The translations under genes were made by a program, and so were the position numbers. This document shows positions 54,270-62,153 of a stretch of 64,000 nucleotides of DNA, one piece after another. Source of the stretch: Glycomyces sp. TRM65418 (GTDB taxonomy: Bacteria; Actinomycetota; Actinomycetes; Mycobacteriales; Micromonosporaceae); the NCBI RefSeq assembly GCF_019710475.1, contig NZ_JAJFAX010000004.1:62001-126000 (forward strand), written 5' to 3'. The notes beneath the pieces are model-generated. The model was not told the DNA's origin. It made no database searches and was given only the letters and a program-made list of their open reading frames with translations. Position 1 is the stretch's first letter. Every line of letters starts with the position of its first letter.

Positions 54270-54646
54270 GGGATCGACGCTGAGCCGGCTCATCGACTGG
54301 CCGTGCCGCCATGCCGACTCATCGGGGACCCAACCTGGGAAGATGAGGCCGACACCGCATTGGCGCCTCGGCGGGGCTGTCGCCATTGTCGGCGGTGCAC
54401 CGGCCGGAACCGTCGAGCGAGGGCGAACTCGAAGACCGGTGGTCCAATCTGCATTGGAAGCTCGCACGCTGGTCGCCTGGGCCAACGGACGTTCGTTTGC
54501 TGGGTCGACGACGAGATCGCCGGCGCCGACATCGAGTGGGTCGCCGCTCATCATCACGGCCGCGCCCTGCTCTACCCGTTGACGCCTCTCCGGGCATCAC
54601 TCACCGTGGTCTCGAAGCCCTCGAGGTCCGACTCCAGGAAGCCTGA
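54270..54646 (+). pseudogene. Frameshifted HAD-family (HAD_SAK_2-like) hydrolase gene
   Basis: Pieces of one protein appear in order in alternating frames. 'PPCRLIGDPTWEDEADTALA' is at about 54300-54366; 'RWSNLHWKLA' is in a second frame ending near 54467. 'RTLVAWANGRSF' is in the third frame (54463-54498). 'FVCWVDDEIAGADIEWVAAH' continues to 'HHGRALLYPL' in the first frame (54492-54582), and 'DASPGITHRGLEALEVRLQE' is in the second again, ending at TGA 54646. Together they match the C-terminal two thirds of the HAD domain family with 'TTWEDEAN', 'HWKxxxLVAWA' and 'WVDDE'. The segments abut almost seamlessly, so at least four frame changes, rather than chance, explain the pattern. The nucleophile-bearing N-terminus is not found. 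Confidence 0.7.
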
Positions 54647-54740
54647 AACAGGCTCAGTACCACTATTTCGGCATAAACGCTGTAACCTCATGTAACCCCG
54701 CAACGACGCGTCCTCCCCCTGCGACCCCAGGAGTACCCGC

Positions 54741-55190
54741 ATGCCCGAAACCCCCGGTGAAGGCGGCCAGTTCGCCGCCGATCTCTACGAGCTGTACGAA
54801 GTGGCCCAGAAGGATCTGCGCCCGCTCGCGGAGCAGTACAGCGGCTATTCGGCCGCTCTCGCCCAGTCGTCGGCCTACGAACTCGACCCGTCGCCCGTTG
54901 CCGGGGCCGCGTTCCCAGGCGGCGGCATCTTCCGCTCCGGCTCCGCGCTGCTCACCCTCCGGGACGAAGTCCAGTACGCGTTCGCTAAGAGCAGCGAGAA
55001 CATCGAATCCGCAGCGGTGACGCTCACCCAGGTCGTAGAGAACTATGCGTCCACGGACGATGAGACGCAGGCGGACTTCGACTCGCTGACGGCGGAGGGC
55101 TTCACCGATGATGGAACACGGCGGCCGTCGTCTGAGCCCGTCTATCCCGAAGGCCGCAGCAACTCCGGTGGGCCGATCCCTCGGGACTGA
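54741..55190 (+). CDS. Small helical protein, candidate type VII secretion substrate
   Basis: The 149-residue protein is predicted to be mostly helical, with a Gly/Pro break near residue 60 and a polar, disordered tail (about 105-149). The helical part ends in 'VVENYASTDDE', which contains YxxxD (Y102-D106), the general ESX secretion signal that follows the second helix in WXG100-type substrates. No WXG is visible. AGGAG precedes the ATG. It is first of a three-gene run with a WXG-type protein and a membrane-anchored protein. The substrate role is inference. Confidence 0.65.
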   Translation: MPETPGEGGQFAADLYELYEVAQKDLRPLAEQYSGYSAALAQSSAYELDPSPVAGAAFPGGGIFRSGSALLTLRDEVQYAFAKSSENIESAAVTLTQVVENYASTDDETQADFDSLTAEGFTDDGTRRPSSEPVYPEGRSNSGGPIPRD

Positions 55191-55223
55191 CGCAGATCTG
55201 ATCGACGGCACAGAGGAGACGAA

Positions 55224-55946
55224 ATGACAGACCCGAACACGCCGGAGGAGCTCGAGCAGGCCCTCTACGACTTCGCCGTCAAGGCCAATGAGTTGAAGGC
55301 CCTCGAAATGGCGATCGACGCCTGGAACCCGATATCCGCCGCGGCGGCGGCAGTGGGCACGGGCCTTCCGTTCCAGGCGTACTACAACGCTGCGGTAGAG
55401 GAGGTCGGCGCGGTGATCTCCAGCGGCGACTATCCGGACCTGGGCGGCATCCCCGACTTCTGCCGGAACATCTTCAGCATCGATGCCGAGCAGTTCCGGG
55501 GCGCTGCCGAACTCCTCGACGGAACGGCCATGGACATGGTCGGCCTCGAAGGAGCGCCGGGCAACGTGCTCGGAAAGATCGGTAACTGGTACGGCGACGC
55601 CGCCGAGGCGTTCGAGGAGTACTTCGCCGGGTACGGACCCGCCCAGGCGAGGCAGGCGGAGCTGTTCGCCGCTGCGATCAACGCCTGCGCCTCGATGGAC
55701 GCGATCGCGACGTCCGCCAAGGAGTCGGTCGCGAGTCTGATCGCGGGCGCCAACAAGCTCGCGGACGACCTGATCAAGACGTACTGGGAGACCCAGGAGA
55801 CCATGCAGCGAACGATGACGTTCGCTGTCCTGGGCGTCATCGCGGCCGGGTTGAGCGCGGGCGCCGCAGCGGGCGCACTGGCCATCGTCGGGCTGTCGGA
55901 GGCGGTGCCTCCGCGTTGGCGGGCAGCATGTATTCGTTCCAGGTGA
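55224..55946 (+). CDS. WXG-motif ESX-type protein, N-terminal part (interrupted by frameshift)
   Basis: The 240-residue frame encodes a long helical protein with W122-Y-G124 in 'GNWYGDAAEAFEEYF', a WXG-type turn between helices, and an Ala/Gly-rich hydrophobic segment near residue 200-222 ('GVIAAGLSAGAAAGALAIVG'). After 'AIVG' the frame gives an implausible basic tail and stops. Reading on in the -1 frame from the GGG at 55890-55892 gives 'AVGGGASALAGSMYSFQVTE', a smooth continuation to 56167. The intact product would have 314 residues. GAGGAG precedes the ATG. Either a one-base deletion in a G run, a sequencing error, or recoding. Confidence 0.75.
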   Translation: MTDPNTPEELEQALYDFAVKANELKALEMAIDAWNPISAAAAAVGTGLPFQAYYNAAVEEVGAVISSGDYPDLGGIPDFCRNIFSIDAEQFRGAAELLDGTAMDMVGLEGAPGNVLGKIGNWYGDAAEAFEEYFAGYGPAQARQAELFAAAINACASMDAIATSAKESVASLIAGANKLADDLIKTYWETQETMQRTMTFAVLGVIAAGLSAGAAAGALAIVGLSEAVPPRWRAACIRSR

Positions 55947-56167
55947 CCGAGAAGCAGTTGACCGCCAACAATCTCGAGACCTTGCTGACCTCTCTCGGGG
56001 AGCGGTTCAGTGAAGTCGAGAGTGCGATCAGAGAAGCCGACGACGAGATCTGCGAGAGCATCGACGCGCTGCGCAGTGAATGGAGCATGCGCGAGATCGC
56101 CATTCCCGCACCTCCCGGGGCCGAGGACGTCGACACGGAGAGTTTCCACCATGCCTCCAGCCTCTGA
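55916..56167 (+). CDS. C-terminal part of the frameshifted ESX-type protein
   Basis: This 83-residue frame (TTG 55916 or ATG 55928) encodes an amphipathic helical segment ('LTANNLETLLTSLGERFSEV', 'IREADDEICESIDALRSEW') and a polar tail. By itself it lacks a clear ribosome-binding site at a normal distance. Its upstream in-frame extension joins naturally to the preceding gene, so it is best read as that gene's 3' end, although a separate small helical protein cannot be excluded. Confidence 0.6.
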   Translation: MAGSMYSFQVTEKQLTANNLETLLTSLGERFSEVESAIREADDEICESIDALRSEWSMREIAIPAPPGAEDVDTESFHHASSL

Positions 56168-56810
56168 CGTCTCCATGGGGCCGCGAAGGTGGGAGCCGGG
56201 TTCCAAGCGCCGGATGCTCGTCGTAGGGGGCATCGTCCTCGCCTTCCTCGGACTGTTGGCGGCCTATCCGCTCTTCAAGCAGATCGGCCTCGACTACCGG
56301 TTCGTCGCCCCCGCAGCCTGGTCGGAGGCGTGCCTCGGGGGGACCGAGACCGTCACCGGGCTGCTCGACTGGGGCGAGGCCGACGCTCCGCGCCCCGACG
56401 TCTCCAGGCTCGAGCCGTCGTACGACTCCTACCTGTGCGACTGGCGATGGCGGACGGACTCCGCCACGGACGGCCAGTCCCTCTCCATCGAGGTCAGCGT
56501 CAACGACGACCGTTCGTACGGCCCGTTCGACCCCGCGGCCGAGCAGAACCTGGGCGGCGACGGCTGGCGCATCGACTACGAAACGCTGAACGGATGGGAG
56601 CACGGCATCTGCCGCGATCGAATCACCTCGAGCGTGCCGGCCTCCTACGAGTGCGTCGCCTCCACGAGCAATCTGCGACTCGTCATCCAGAGCAGGAACC
56701 TCGACTCGGACTCGGACCTCGATCCGAAGTACTTCGGTCCGGGGGAGGTGTCGGTGGAGGATCTGACCGTGGAGGTGGGGAAGCTGGTCCGCGAGGTGTT
56801 CGAGGACTGA
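56151..56810 (+). CDS. Membrane-anchored extracytoplasmic protein of the ESX-like cassette
   Basis: The 219-residue protein has a short basic N-terminus, one transmembrane helix (about 20-42, 'MLVVGGIVLAFLGLLAAYPL') and an outside domain with four spaced cysteines ('EACLGG', 'YLCDW', 'GICRDR', 'YECVAS') and a final helix. The layout resembles lipoprotein-like DUF3558-type domains, compare the lipoprotein at 58897. It overlaps the preceding frame by 17 nt and has GGAGAG upstream. Role unknown; possibly a surface partner of the ESX-type proteins. Confidence 0.7.
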   Translation: MPPASDVSMGPRRWEPGSKRRMLVVGGIVLAFLGLLAAYPLFKQIGLDYRFVAPAAWSEACLGGTETVTGLLDWGEADAPRPDVSRLEPSYDSYLCDWRWRTDSATDGQSLSIEVSVNDDRSYGPFDPAAEQNLGGDGWRIDYETLNGWEHGICRDRITSSVPASYECVASTSNLRLVIQSRNLDSDSDLDPKYFGPGEVSVEDLTVEVGKLVREVFED

Positions 56811-57001
56811 CCGGACGCCGGCCCGAAGACGGAGAACCACCTTGGGGGAGAGATTCAGTCGGGCGTGCCGGGTACGGAGCCATCGGAGTGCCGAAGTCGC
56901 CTCCTCGACGAGGCACCGGAGTGACGCGCGGCCGACCTCTGCGGCGGGCGCCGGCGCGCTGCCCCACCGCAGCGCGCCGACTCGTCTTCAGCGGGGGAGG
57001 A

Positions 57002-57274
57002 TCACCCGTCGCAGTCGCGGCGGACCTCGTTCCAGATGCTGACGGCTTCGGCGATGATCGATGCACTGTGGATGGTCGCCCATTCCACGTGGAGCGGCGC
57101 AGAGACGCGGAGTCCAGGAGCATCGGTGTCGAGCCCGATCACGGAGCCGAGGGCCTCGGGCTGCGTGCCGATGCCGCCGAAGGTGATGCGGAGCCGCGCC
57201 TGGTACGGGATGGCGGTGAACCGCAGCAGGCGTTCGCCGATCCACGCCGTGGCGAGGTAATGCGTGCCGTTCAC
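57002..57274 (-). CDS. Hypothetical 90-residue protein coupled to the upstream gene
   Basis: The protein appears to be a small alpha/beta domain ('TAIPYQARLRITFGGIGTQP', 'VEWATIHSASIIAEAVSIWN'). The GTG start (57274) overlaps the stop of the preceding minus-strand gene (GTGA), indicating translational coupling. No signal peptide or membrane helix. I do not recognise the family. It may function with the proline-rich protein encoded upstream. Confidence 0.6.
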   Translation of the reverse strand: MNGTHYLATAWIGERLLRFTAIPYQARLRITFGGIGTQPEALGSVIGLDTDAPGLRVSAPLHVEWATIHSASIIAEAVSIWNEVRRDCDG

Positions 57275-58272
57275 AGGACCGCCGCCTCGTTGAACCCGCG
57301 CTGGGCGTCGAAGGTCTGTTCCCAACGGGACATGTATGGCAGCGGCGAGGGCCGGGGCCGGGCCTGCCGGGGCTGCTCCCGCCAGTGCGCGGCGAGCTGG
57401 GCGTGGGCGGCTTGGGCATCACTGGTCGCCGGGGCGAGCTGCGTGCCGCCGCGCGTCGGCGAACTCTCGTTCGTGCTGGGGCCCTTGATGATCGCGACGA
57501 TCCACCGGAACACGCGTATGAGCCAAGAGGTCATCCGGCCGTACTCGCAGGTGAGCCCCAATGCCGTGACCTGGTGGGCGGCGGCGAGGTCGGCGGACTT
57601 GACGACGAACCGGTCCCAAGCGTCCTCGCGCATCTTCGAGAACCGGTAAGGCTCCTCGGGCGCAGCTTCGGCGTTCACCTGTTCCTCTGCCCGCGCCTCG
57701 GACCAGAAGCTCGGGCGGCTACGCGGCTGCGCCGGAGGCTGCTCGGGCACGGTCGGCAGGCCGCCTCCGCTCCCCTCATCGTCGTCGCGGGACCTGTTGC
57801 GCCAGGCGCGGGGGCGCTCCGAGCCCTGCCGGGCCGCGGAGTGCGTCGCCTCGGGCTGCTCCCACGGCGGGATCGGGTCGGGCAGTTCGCCGCGACGGTG
57901 GCGTCCGGTGCGCGGGTCCGGCCGCCAACCGGCGGTCCCGTACGGCCCGGGATCGTCGGGGTCGCGGGGCTTGCCGCCGACCTCCCACGTGTCGCCGGGA
58001 CGGTGGCGCAGGTGCGGCGGCTCGTAGCGCGGCGAGGCCGGATCGGACTCGGGCGCGGCGGGATCGCACAGGTCGGGATGAGCCTGATGGCGGTAAGCCC
58101 CGGGAGTCATCGGATCGGGTGACCGATCGGCGAGGAACAGGCGGCGGCCCGCCCAGTCGTAATAGCCGTCGACGCGTTCTGTCAGACCGAGATCGGCGAT
58201 GGACGGTTCGGCGGCGGAGGCGTTTCGACCTACCGGTTCCGGCGGGTTTTGGCGTAGGCTGACGCTAACCAT
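57271..58272 (-). CDS. Hypothetical proline/arginine-rich protein
   Basis: The 333-residue protein has an N-terminal segment with 'ERVDGYYDWAGRRLFLADRS', a long disordered Pro/Asp/Arg-rich region (about 55-190) and a C-terminal helical part with a hydrophobic stretch ('MTSWLIRVFRWIVAIIKG', about 245-262) that may associate with the membrane. ATG 58272 is chosen because AAGGA lies 8 nt upstream, following an 11-bp hairpin; an ATG at 58362 would place that hairpin inside the coding sequence. Function is not recognised; it sits divergently between two ESX-like cassettes. Confidence 0.6.
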   Translation of the reverse strand: MVSVSLRQNPPEPVGRNASAAEPSIADLGLTERVDGYYDWAGRRLFLADRSPDPMTPGAYRHQAHPDLCDPAAPESDPASPRYEPPHLRHRPGDTWEVGGKPRDPDDPGPYGTAGWRPDPRTGRHRRGELPDPIPPWEQPEATHSAARQGSERPRAWRNRSRDDDEGSGGGLPTVPEQPPAQPRSRPSFWSEARAEEQVNAEAAPEEPYRFSKMREDAWDRFVVKSADLAAAHQVTALGLTCEYGRMTSWLIRVFRWIVAIIKGPSTNESSPTRGGTQLAPATSDAQAAHAQLAAHWREQPRQARPRPSPLPYMSRWEQTFDAQRGFNEAAVL

Positions 58273-58297
58273 GGAGGGTTTCCTTCCCTGGTTGGGA

Positions 58298-58339
58298 GGT
58301 GGGTCGCCGATCTGATTGGCGTTGGAAGGGCGACCCACC
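58298..58339 (-). promoter_or_regulatory. Leader hairpin upstream of the 58272 start
   Basis: GGTGGGTCGCC (58298-58308) and its exact complement (58329-58339) form an 11-bp stem with a 20-nt loop ending 26 nt before the minus-strand ATG. A second palindrome, CCGCCCA-C-TGGGCGG, lies at 58363-58377. Confidence 0.55.
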
Positions 58340-58501
58340 GGTCCGTTCAATTGTGCTGACATCCGCCCACTGGGCGGTCCTTTCAGGCTGGCACAAAGGT
58401 GCGACGGAATCGATTCGCGACACGCGCGACGTGCAGAAGTGTCTAGTTCTTGGCACAGGAGTATGGCATTAACTGGGGAACTGCGGTTCGTAATCGGTTG
58501 G

Positions 58502-58507
58502 TACCCT
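58502..58507 (+). promoter_or_regulatory. -10 hexamer of the second ESX-like cassette
   Basis: TACCCT, 47 bp before the GTG start at 58554. Initiation about 8 nt downstream gives a leader of roughly 39 nt carrying GGAGGG. Confidence 0.45.
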
Positions 58508-58553
58508 GGCGTTGAGCACTGAAGATCCCAAATCTCCCCCCGGAGGGCCCGCC

Positions 58554-58877
58554 GTGGCGCAACGCATCCTGGATCCCGAGTACCTGACCGCTTACCGCGA
58601 CGAGCTGGTGGCCCGTCTCAACTTCGTCACCGAGCTGACCGGAAAACTGCAGCCCGGCAACGAACTCGGCGCCGAACCGGGCTTCGGGCTCCTCGACTCC
58701 TCGCAGGCGGCCCGGCAGCAGTACGCCCAGGCGCACCGGGACACCTGGGACAACCTGCAGAAGCTCCGCGCCGACCTCTACGGCGCGATCGTGACGCTCA
58801 ACGAGTCGATGGGCCTGAGCACCGATGCCGAGGAACTGAACATCGTCGAACTCGACGCCACCGGCTCCGACCTCTAG
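58554..58877 (+). CDS. WXG100-sized helical protein
   Basis: The 107-residue protein is predicted to be two long helices ('LDPEYLTAYRDELVARLNFV' and 'AHRDTWDNLQKLRADLYGAI') joined by a Gly/Pro-containing loop, the size and shape of ESX/WXG100 proteins, though the turn lacks a literal WXG. GTG 58554 is preferred since GGAGGG is 6 nt upstream; a TTG at 58512 is in frame. It leads a tight three-gene operon with a lipoprotein (19-bp gap) and a large WXG protein. Confidence 0.7.
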   Translation: MAQRILDPEYLTAYRDELVARLNFVTELTGKLQPGNELGAEPGFGLLDSSQAARQQYAQAHRDTWDNLQKLRADLYGAIVTLNESMGLSTDAEELNIVELDATGSDL

Positions 58878-58896
58878 AACCAGGACTCCCAAGCGC

Positions 58897-59634
58897 ATGA
58901 AGCACACTTTCGCCAAGGCCGCCAAGGCCTTCGCCGCGGCAGGCGCCGCCGCGTTCGTCTTGACCGGCTGCAGCGTCATCACCGGCGAGACCGACGGCTC
59001 CTCCACCGACGATTCAGGTGAGGGCGGCGACGACCCGGTCTACACCGAAATGGCCTCCTGGAACGCCTGCGAGGTCCTGAACAATCTCCAGCCCATCACC
59101 GACTACATGGGGATCGAAGGCTACGGTTCGACCACTGCTGCAGGCGGCGAGCCGAGCAACTCGGAGATCGGCAACACCTTCGATCCCGAGGCTATTGGCT
59201 GCGGTGATCTCATCAGCGTTTCCGCGGCGGATGAGTATGCGAGCACCATGGGCGGCGGCGAAATCAAGGTCAAGATCGTTCCCACTGAGAGCGAAGACCA
59301 GGCCACGACCGCCTTTGCGGACCGCCTCGCCGCCGCAGAGTCGGCGTCGTCTCAGGGGGCCGATGCCCAGAGCGAAGAGTTCGCCGACCCCTGGGACCAG
59401 GGAACCTTGGTCTCCTGGATCGGCAGCGCCGAGAGCCCCAACCTCGAGCTCGTTGCCCGCGATGGTCAGTGGGTGTTCCACATCCAGCTGAACTACGGCG
59501 CAGACTTCGGACTTCGGAACGAAGGAACTCCGGCATACCAGTTCACCAGAGATGAACTCAACCGATGGTTCATCGATACCTACCTGCCTGAGGTCAACCA
59601 GACCATCAACGACCGGCTCGCGGAGGTTCAATAG
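58897..59634 (+). CDS. Lipoprotein (DUF3558-like) of the ESX-like cassette
   Basis: The 245-residue protein has a lipoprotein signal with lipobox 'LTGC' (Cys25), an acidic Ser/Gly linker, and an extracytoplasmic domain with two cysteines ('NACEVL' and 'IGCGDL') and a C-terminal helix ('TYLPEVNQTINDRLAEV'). The Cys-Glu-Val-Leu start resembles DUF3558-type actinobacterial lipoproteins. It ends 2 bp before the next gene start. Outer-face partner of the WXG proteins is a plausible but unproven role. Confidence 0.75.
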   Translation: MKHTFAKAAKAFAAAGAAAFVLTGCSVITGETDGSSTDDSGEGGDDPVYTEMASWNACEVLNNLQPITDYMGIEGYGSTTAAGGEPSNSEIGNTFDPEAIGCGDLISVSAADEYASTMGGGEIKVKIVPTESEDQATTAFADRLAAAESASSQGADAQSEEFADPWDQGTLVSWIGSAESPNLELVARDGQWVFHIQLNYGADFGLRNEGTPAYQFTRDELNRWFIDTYLPEVNQTINDRLAEVQ

Positions 59635-59636
59635 CC

Positions 59637-61403
59637 ATGAGCGACATCGAGTTTGCCACCGAAGACCACGCAGACCTGACCGGTCAGGACGCCATCAACA
59701 GCCAGCAGGCGAGCGCCGACGGCGCTTATCTCAGTGGCGACCCCTGCACCAACGGCGATTGCCAGAACACCCACAATCCGGCCGAAGACGCCTGGGTCAA
59801 ACTCGTCTCGGCCATTCCCGTCGCCGGGCAGATCTCCAGCCTCAAGTGTGTGGCCACCGGCACCGCGGCTCCCAGCCAGGAGGAAGTCCAGTCTCTGGTC
59901 GCCCAGATCAGGCCCGCCGACCCGGACAAATATGCGCTCAAGGAAATCGCGGCCAAGTGGTTGCTCTTCAACAACGACTTCTCGGTGAACGAGGGGACGG
60001 CAGTCGAACCGATCCTGCGTTCGAAATTGTCGGAGTTGGCGAACGGCTGGCAGGGCAGCGACTTCGACGCGTTCGCCGAGCAGATGGAGGCGGTGTTCGC
60101 CAACTGCGCCCAGATCGCGAGCGACATTGGCACTGAAACCACCGGCATGGCCGGTCTGCTCAATCAAAAGGGCGACGAGATCTACAACCTCCAGGGCGCC
60201 GGCTCCGGCGAGCTGCCGTACCCCGCGCCGCAGTACTGGGTCGAGGACGAGGGCAGCCTGTTCACCGACACCAAGGTCCATGTCCGTCCTCCGTTCCACT
60301 CCGGCGAGTGCGAGATCACCGACGGGTGCTCCTGGGACGGCGAGGACGACGGCGTCAAGGGCGCGATGGAGATGGGCGGGTTCGACGGCGAGTACACGAA
60401 CGAGCTGAACCAGTACGTCGTCGACCAGACCGAGTACCACTACACGCGTCTCAAGGCCGAGCATGTCAACGGCGTCGACACCACCGGCATGAACGCCTCC
60501 GAGAAGGCCGAGGCGACCACGCTGACCGCCTCGCAGGAGTCCTCGCTGCGGGCCGAGGCCCAGCGTCTGGCCGAGCAGGACGCGAACACGCGGGCCCAGC
60601 AGGACTATGAGGCCGGTTCCCAGGACTACGAAGCCCGTGCGGCCGAACAGAACGACTCGGTCACCGCCCGCTGGCAGGACGCCGAGGTCTCCGCCTCCGA
60701 GTTCACGCCGAGCGTCCAGCCCTCCGGTGAGACGACGTTCCGGGACTCGGCCGGAGACCTGGCGGGCGCCGACTACTCGCCGCCCGGCGGCGGCGACTTC
60801 AACGGCCTGCCTTCCAGTTCGGGTTCCGCGGGTTTGATCCCGCCGGAGTCCCCCACGCCCTTCGGCGGCGGCCCGACCATCCCCGGCGGCAACGGCGGCG
60901 GCTACAGCGGTGGCAGTGGCCTCGACGGTGCGAACCCTTGGGAGACCGGCGGTTCGGACGATGACGAGACCTCCGGCGGTCTGGCCTCCGGTGGCGGTCT
61001 CGGCCCGGGGGCGCTGACCGCACCGGGCGCGGGTACCGCTTTCGGCGCCGGCACGGGTGGCGGCGGCATGGGCGGCGGGGGCATGGGCCTTGGTGCCGGT
61101 GCCGGTCTGTTCGGCCCGTCCGTGGGCGGATCGAGCCCGGGCGGCGTGGGTCGCGGCAGCGGCGCGAGTGGTCCCGGCCGCGGGCAAGGCCTGTTCGGCA
61201 AGGCCGCGGGCGGCGCGAGCGGCCCCGGCGGCAAAGCCGGTGCCGGCGCGGCAGGCCGTGCGGGCGCGGGCGGCGGCATGATGGGCGGCCGTCCGGCCGG
61301 CGCGACCGGCGAGGACGAACAGGGCAGGGAGACCTGGCTGACCGAGGACGACGACATCTGGGGCCTCGCCCGTTTCAACGACGAGAACGACCCCTTCGCG
61401 TAA
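59637..61403 (+). CDS. Large WXG-motif protein with glycine-rich C-terminus (ESX-like substrate)
   Basis: The 588-residue protein has an N-terminal domain containing W138-Q-G140 in 'ELANGWQGSDFDAFAEQMEA', a helix-turn-helix of the PPE/WXG type (about 80-170), an acidic middle region, a predicted coiled coil (about 275-340, Glu/Ala/Gln-rich) and a long Gly-rich segment (about 375-560). It ends in 'TWLTEDDDIWGLARFND', an acidic Trp-containing tail I associate with actinobacterial ESX-type proteins. GGAGG precedes the ATG. The Gly-rich region gives strong base-composition bias. Confidence 0.75.
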   Translation: MSDIEFATEDHADLTGQDAINSQQASADGAYLSGDPCTNGDCQNTHNPAEDAWVKLVSAIPVAGQISSLKCVATGTAAPSQEEVQSLVAQIRPADPDKYALKEIAAKWLLFNNDFSVNEGTAVEPILRSKLSELANGWQGSDFDAFAEQMEAVFANCAQIASDIGTETTGMAGLLNQKGDEIYNLQGAGSGELPYPAPQYWVEDEGSLFTDTKVHVRPPFHSGECEITDGCSWDGEDDGVKGAMEMGGFDGEYTNELNQYVVDQTEYHYTRLKAEHVNGVDTTGMNASEKAEATTLTASQESSLRAEAQRLAEQDANTRAQQDYEAGSQDYEARAAEQNDSVTARWQDAEVSASEFTPSVQPSGETTFRDSAGDLAGADYSPPGGGDFNGLPSSSGSAGLIPPESPTPFGGGPTIPGGNGGGYSGGSGLDGANPWETGGSDDDETSGGLASGGGLGPGALTAPGAGTAFGAGTGGGGMGGGGMGLGAGAGLFGPSVGGSSPGGVGRGSGASGPGRGQGLFGKAAGGASGPGGKAGAGAAGRAGAGGGMMGGRPAGATGEDEQGRETWLTEDDDIWGLARFNDENDPFA

Positions 61404-61596
61404 GCGAGACCAGGCCCGGCCCCCTGCCCGCCGGTCTGCTGCGCTGCACGGGTTCGCGTGTTCCCGGCGGCGACCGCCGACGTCCCGGCCGCGACATGCG
61501 GAGGTGGGCCGAAGCGATTCGCTCTGCGCCGTTCGGTTGGAGGACGTCCTCTTCGGACGGATCGAGCGTCTGCGCTGGGGCCTAAGGGGTTCGGAC

Positions 61597-61620
61597 GGGC
61601 CGCACGCTGCCGTGCGGCCC
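61597..61620 (-). terminator. Terminator after the SH3-like gene
   Basis: A 10-bp perfect hairpin (61597-61606 with 61611-61620) with a 4-nt loop sits 8 bp past the minus-strand stop. The rest of 61404-61596 has no recognisable content. Confidence 0.6.
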
Positions 61621-61627
61621 GCGGGGG

Positions 61628-61957
61628 TCAGGAGGCCCAGACGACGCAGGTGCTCGGGACGTAACCCCACGAGTCGCCGTAGTAGTTGACGTAGGCCCAC
61701 TGGTCGGTGGTCGCGCCGCAGGCGGTGTACGTGCCGCCCGGCACCAGCGCGCAGTCGGCGTCGTACGAGCGCCCGGCGACGACCGATCCGACGCTCGCTC
61801 CCACGGCGGGTTGCGCCCACACGGTGCGGTGCTCCTTCGCCACGGTCGAACAGACCGCGGCGGCGTCCGCGTCCTCGGCCTGTGCGGTCGCGGCGAAGCC
61901 GGTGGTGAACGCCGCCGCGGCGGCGACGGCGGCGAGCGCTGTCAGGATTCGTTTCAC
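61628..61957 (-). CDS. Small secreted SH3-like domain protein
   Basis: The 109-residue protein has a signal peptide (about 1-27, ending 'ATAQA') and one bacterial SH3-type domain ('TVWAQPAVGASVGSVVAGRS', 'WAYVNYYGDSWGYVPSTCVV') with four cysteines, probably two disulfides. Such domains bind cell-wall peptidoglycan or act as small secreted modules. GTG 61957 has GGAG upstream and starts the signal peptide directly; a longer frame to 62017 is not supported. Confidence 0.8.
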   Translation of the reverse strand: MKRILTALAAVAAAAAFTTGFAATAQAEDADAAAVCSTVAKEHRTVWAQPAVGASVGSVVAGRSYDADCALVPGGTYTACGATTDQWAYVNYYGDSWGYVPSTCVVWAS

Positions 61958-62153
61958 GATCCACTCCGTTTCTGTCGTTCTGCGCGGGGGTTGCCCGCGC
62001 CACGCCGACGCTTTCATGAACGGAGTGTCGCTGTCGATGCCGGAACGCTTTTAGTCAGGTTTCTTACCGGTGCCGTTCTTGCTGTGAGAACTCTCAGGCG
62101 GGGTGCCCGGTTCTGATTAGGCATCCATGGCGATTTCACGATAAGTTGATGTC

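Noticed and set aside
55880-55900. Programmed -1 frameshift site
   Set aside because: No slippery heptamer and no clear downstream stimulatory hairpin; simple mutation or sequencing error is more economical.
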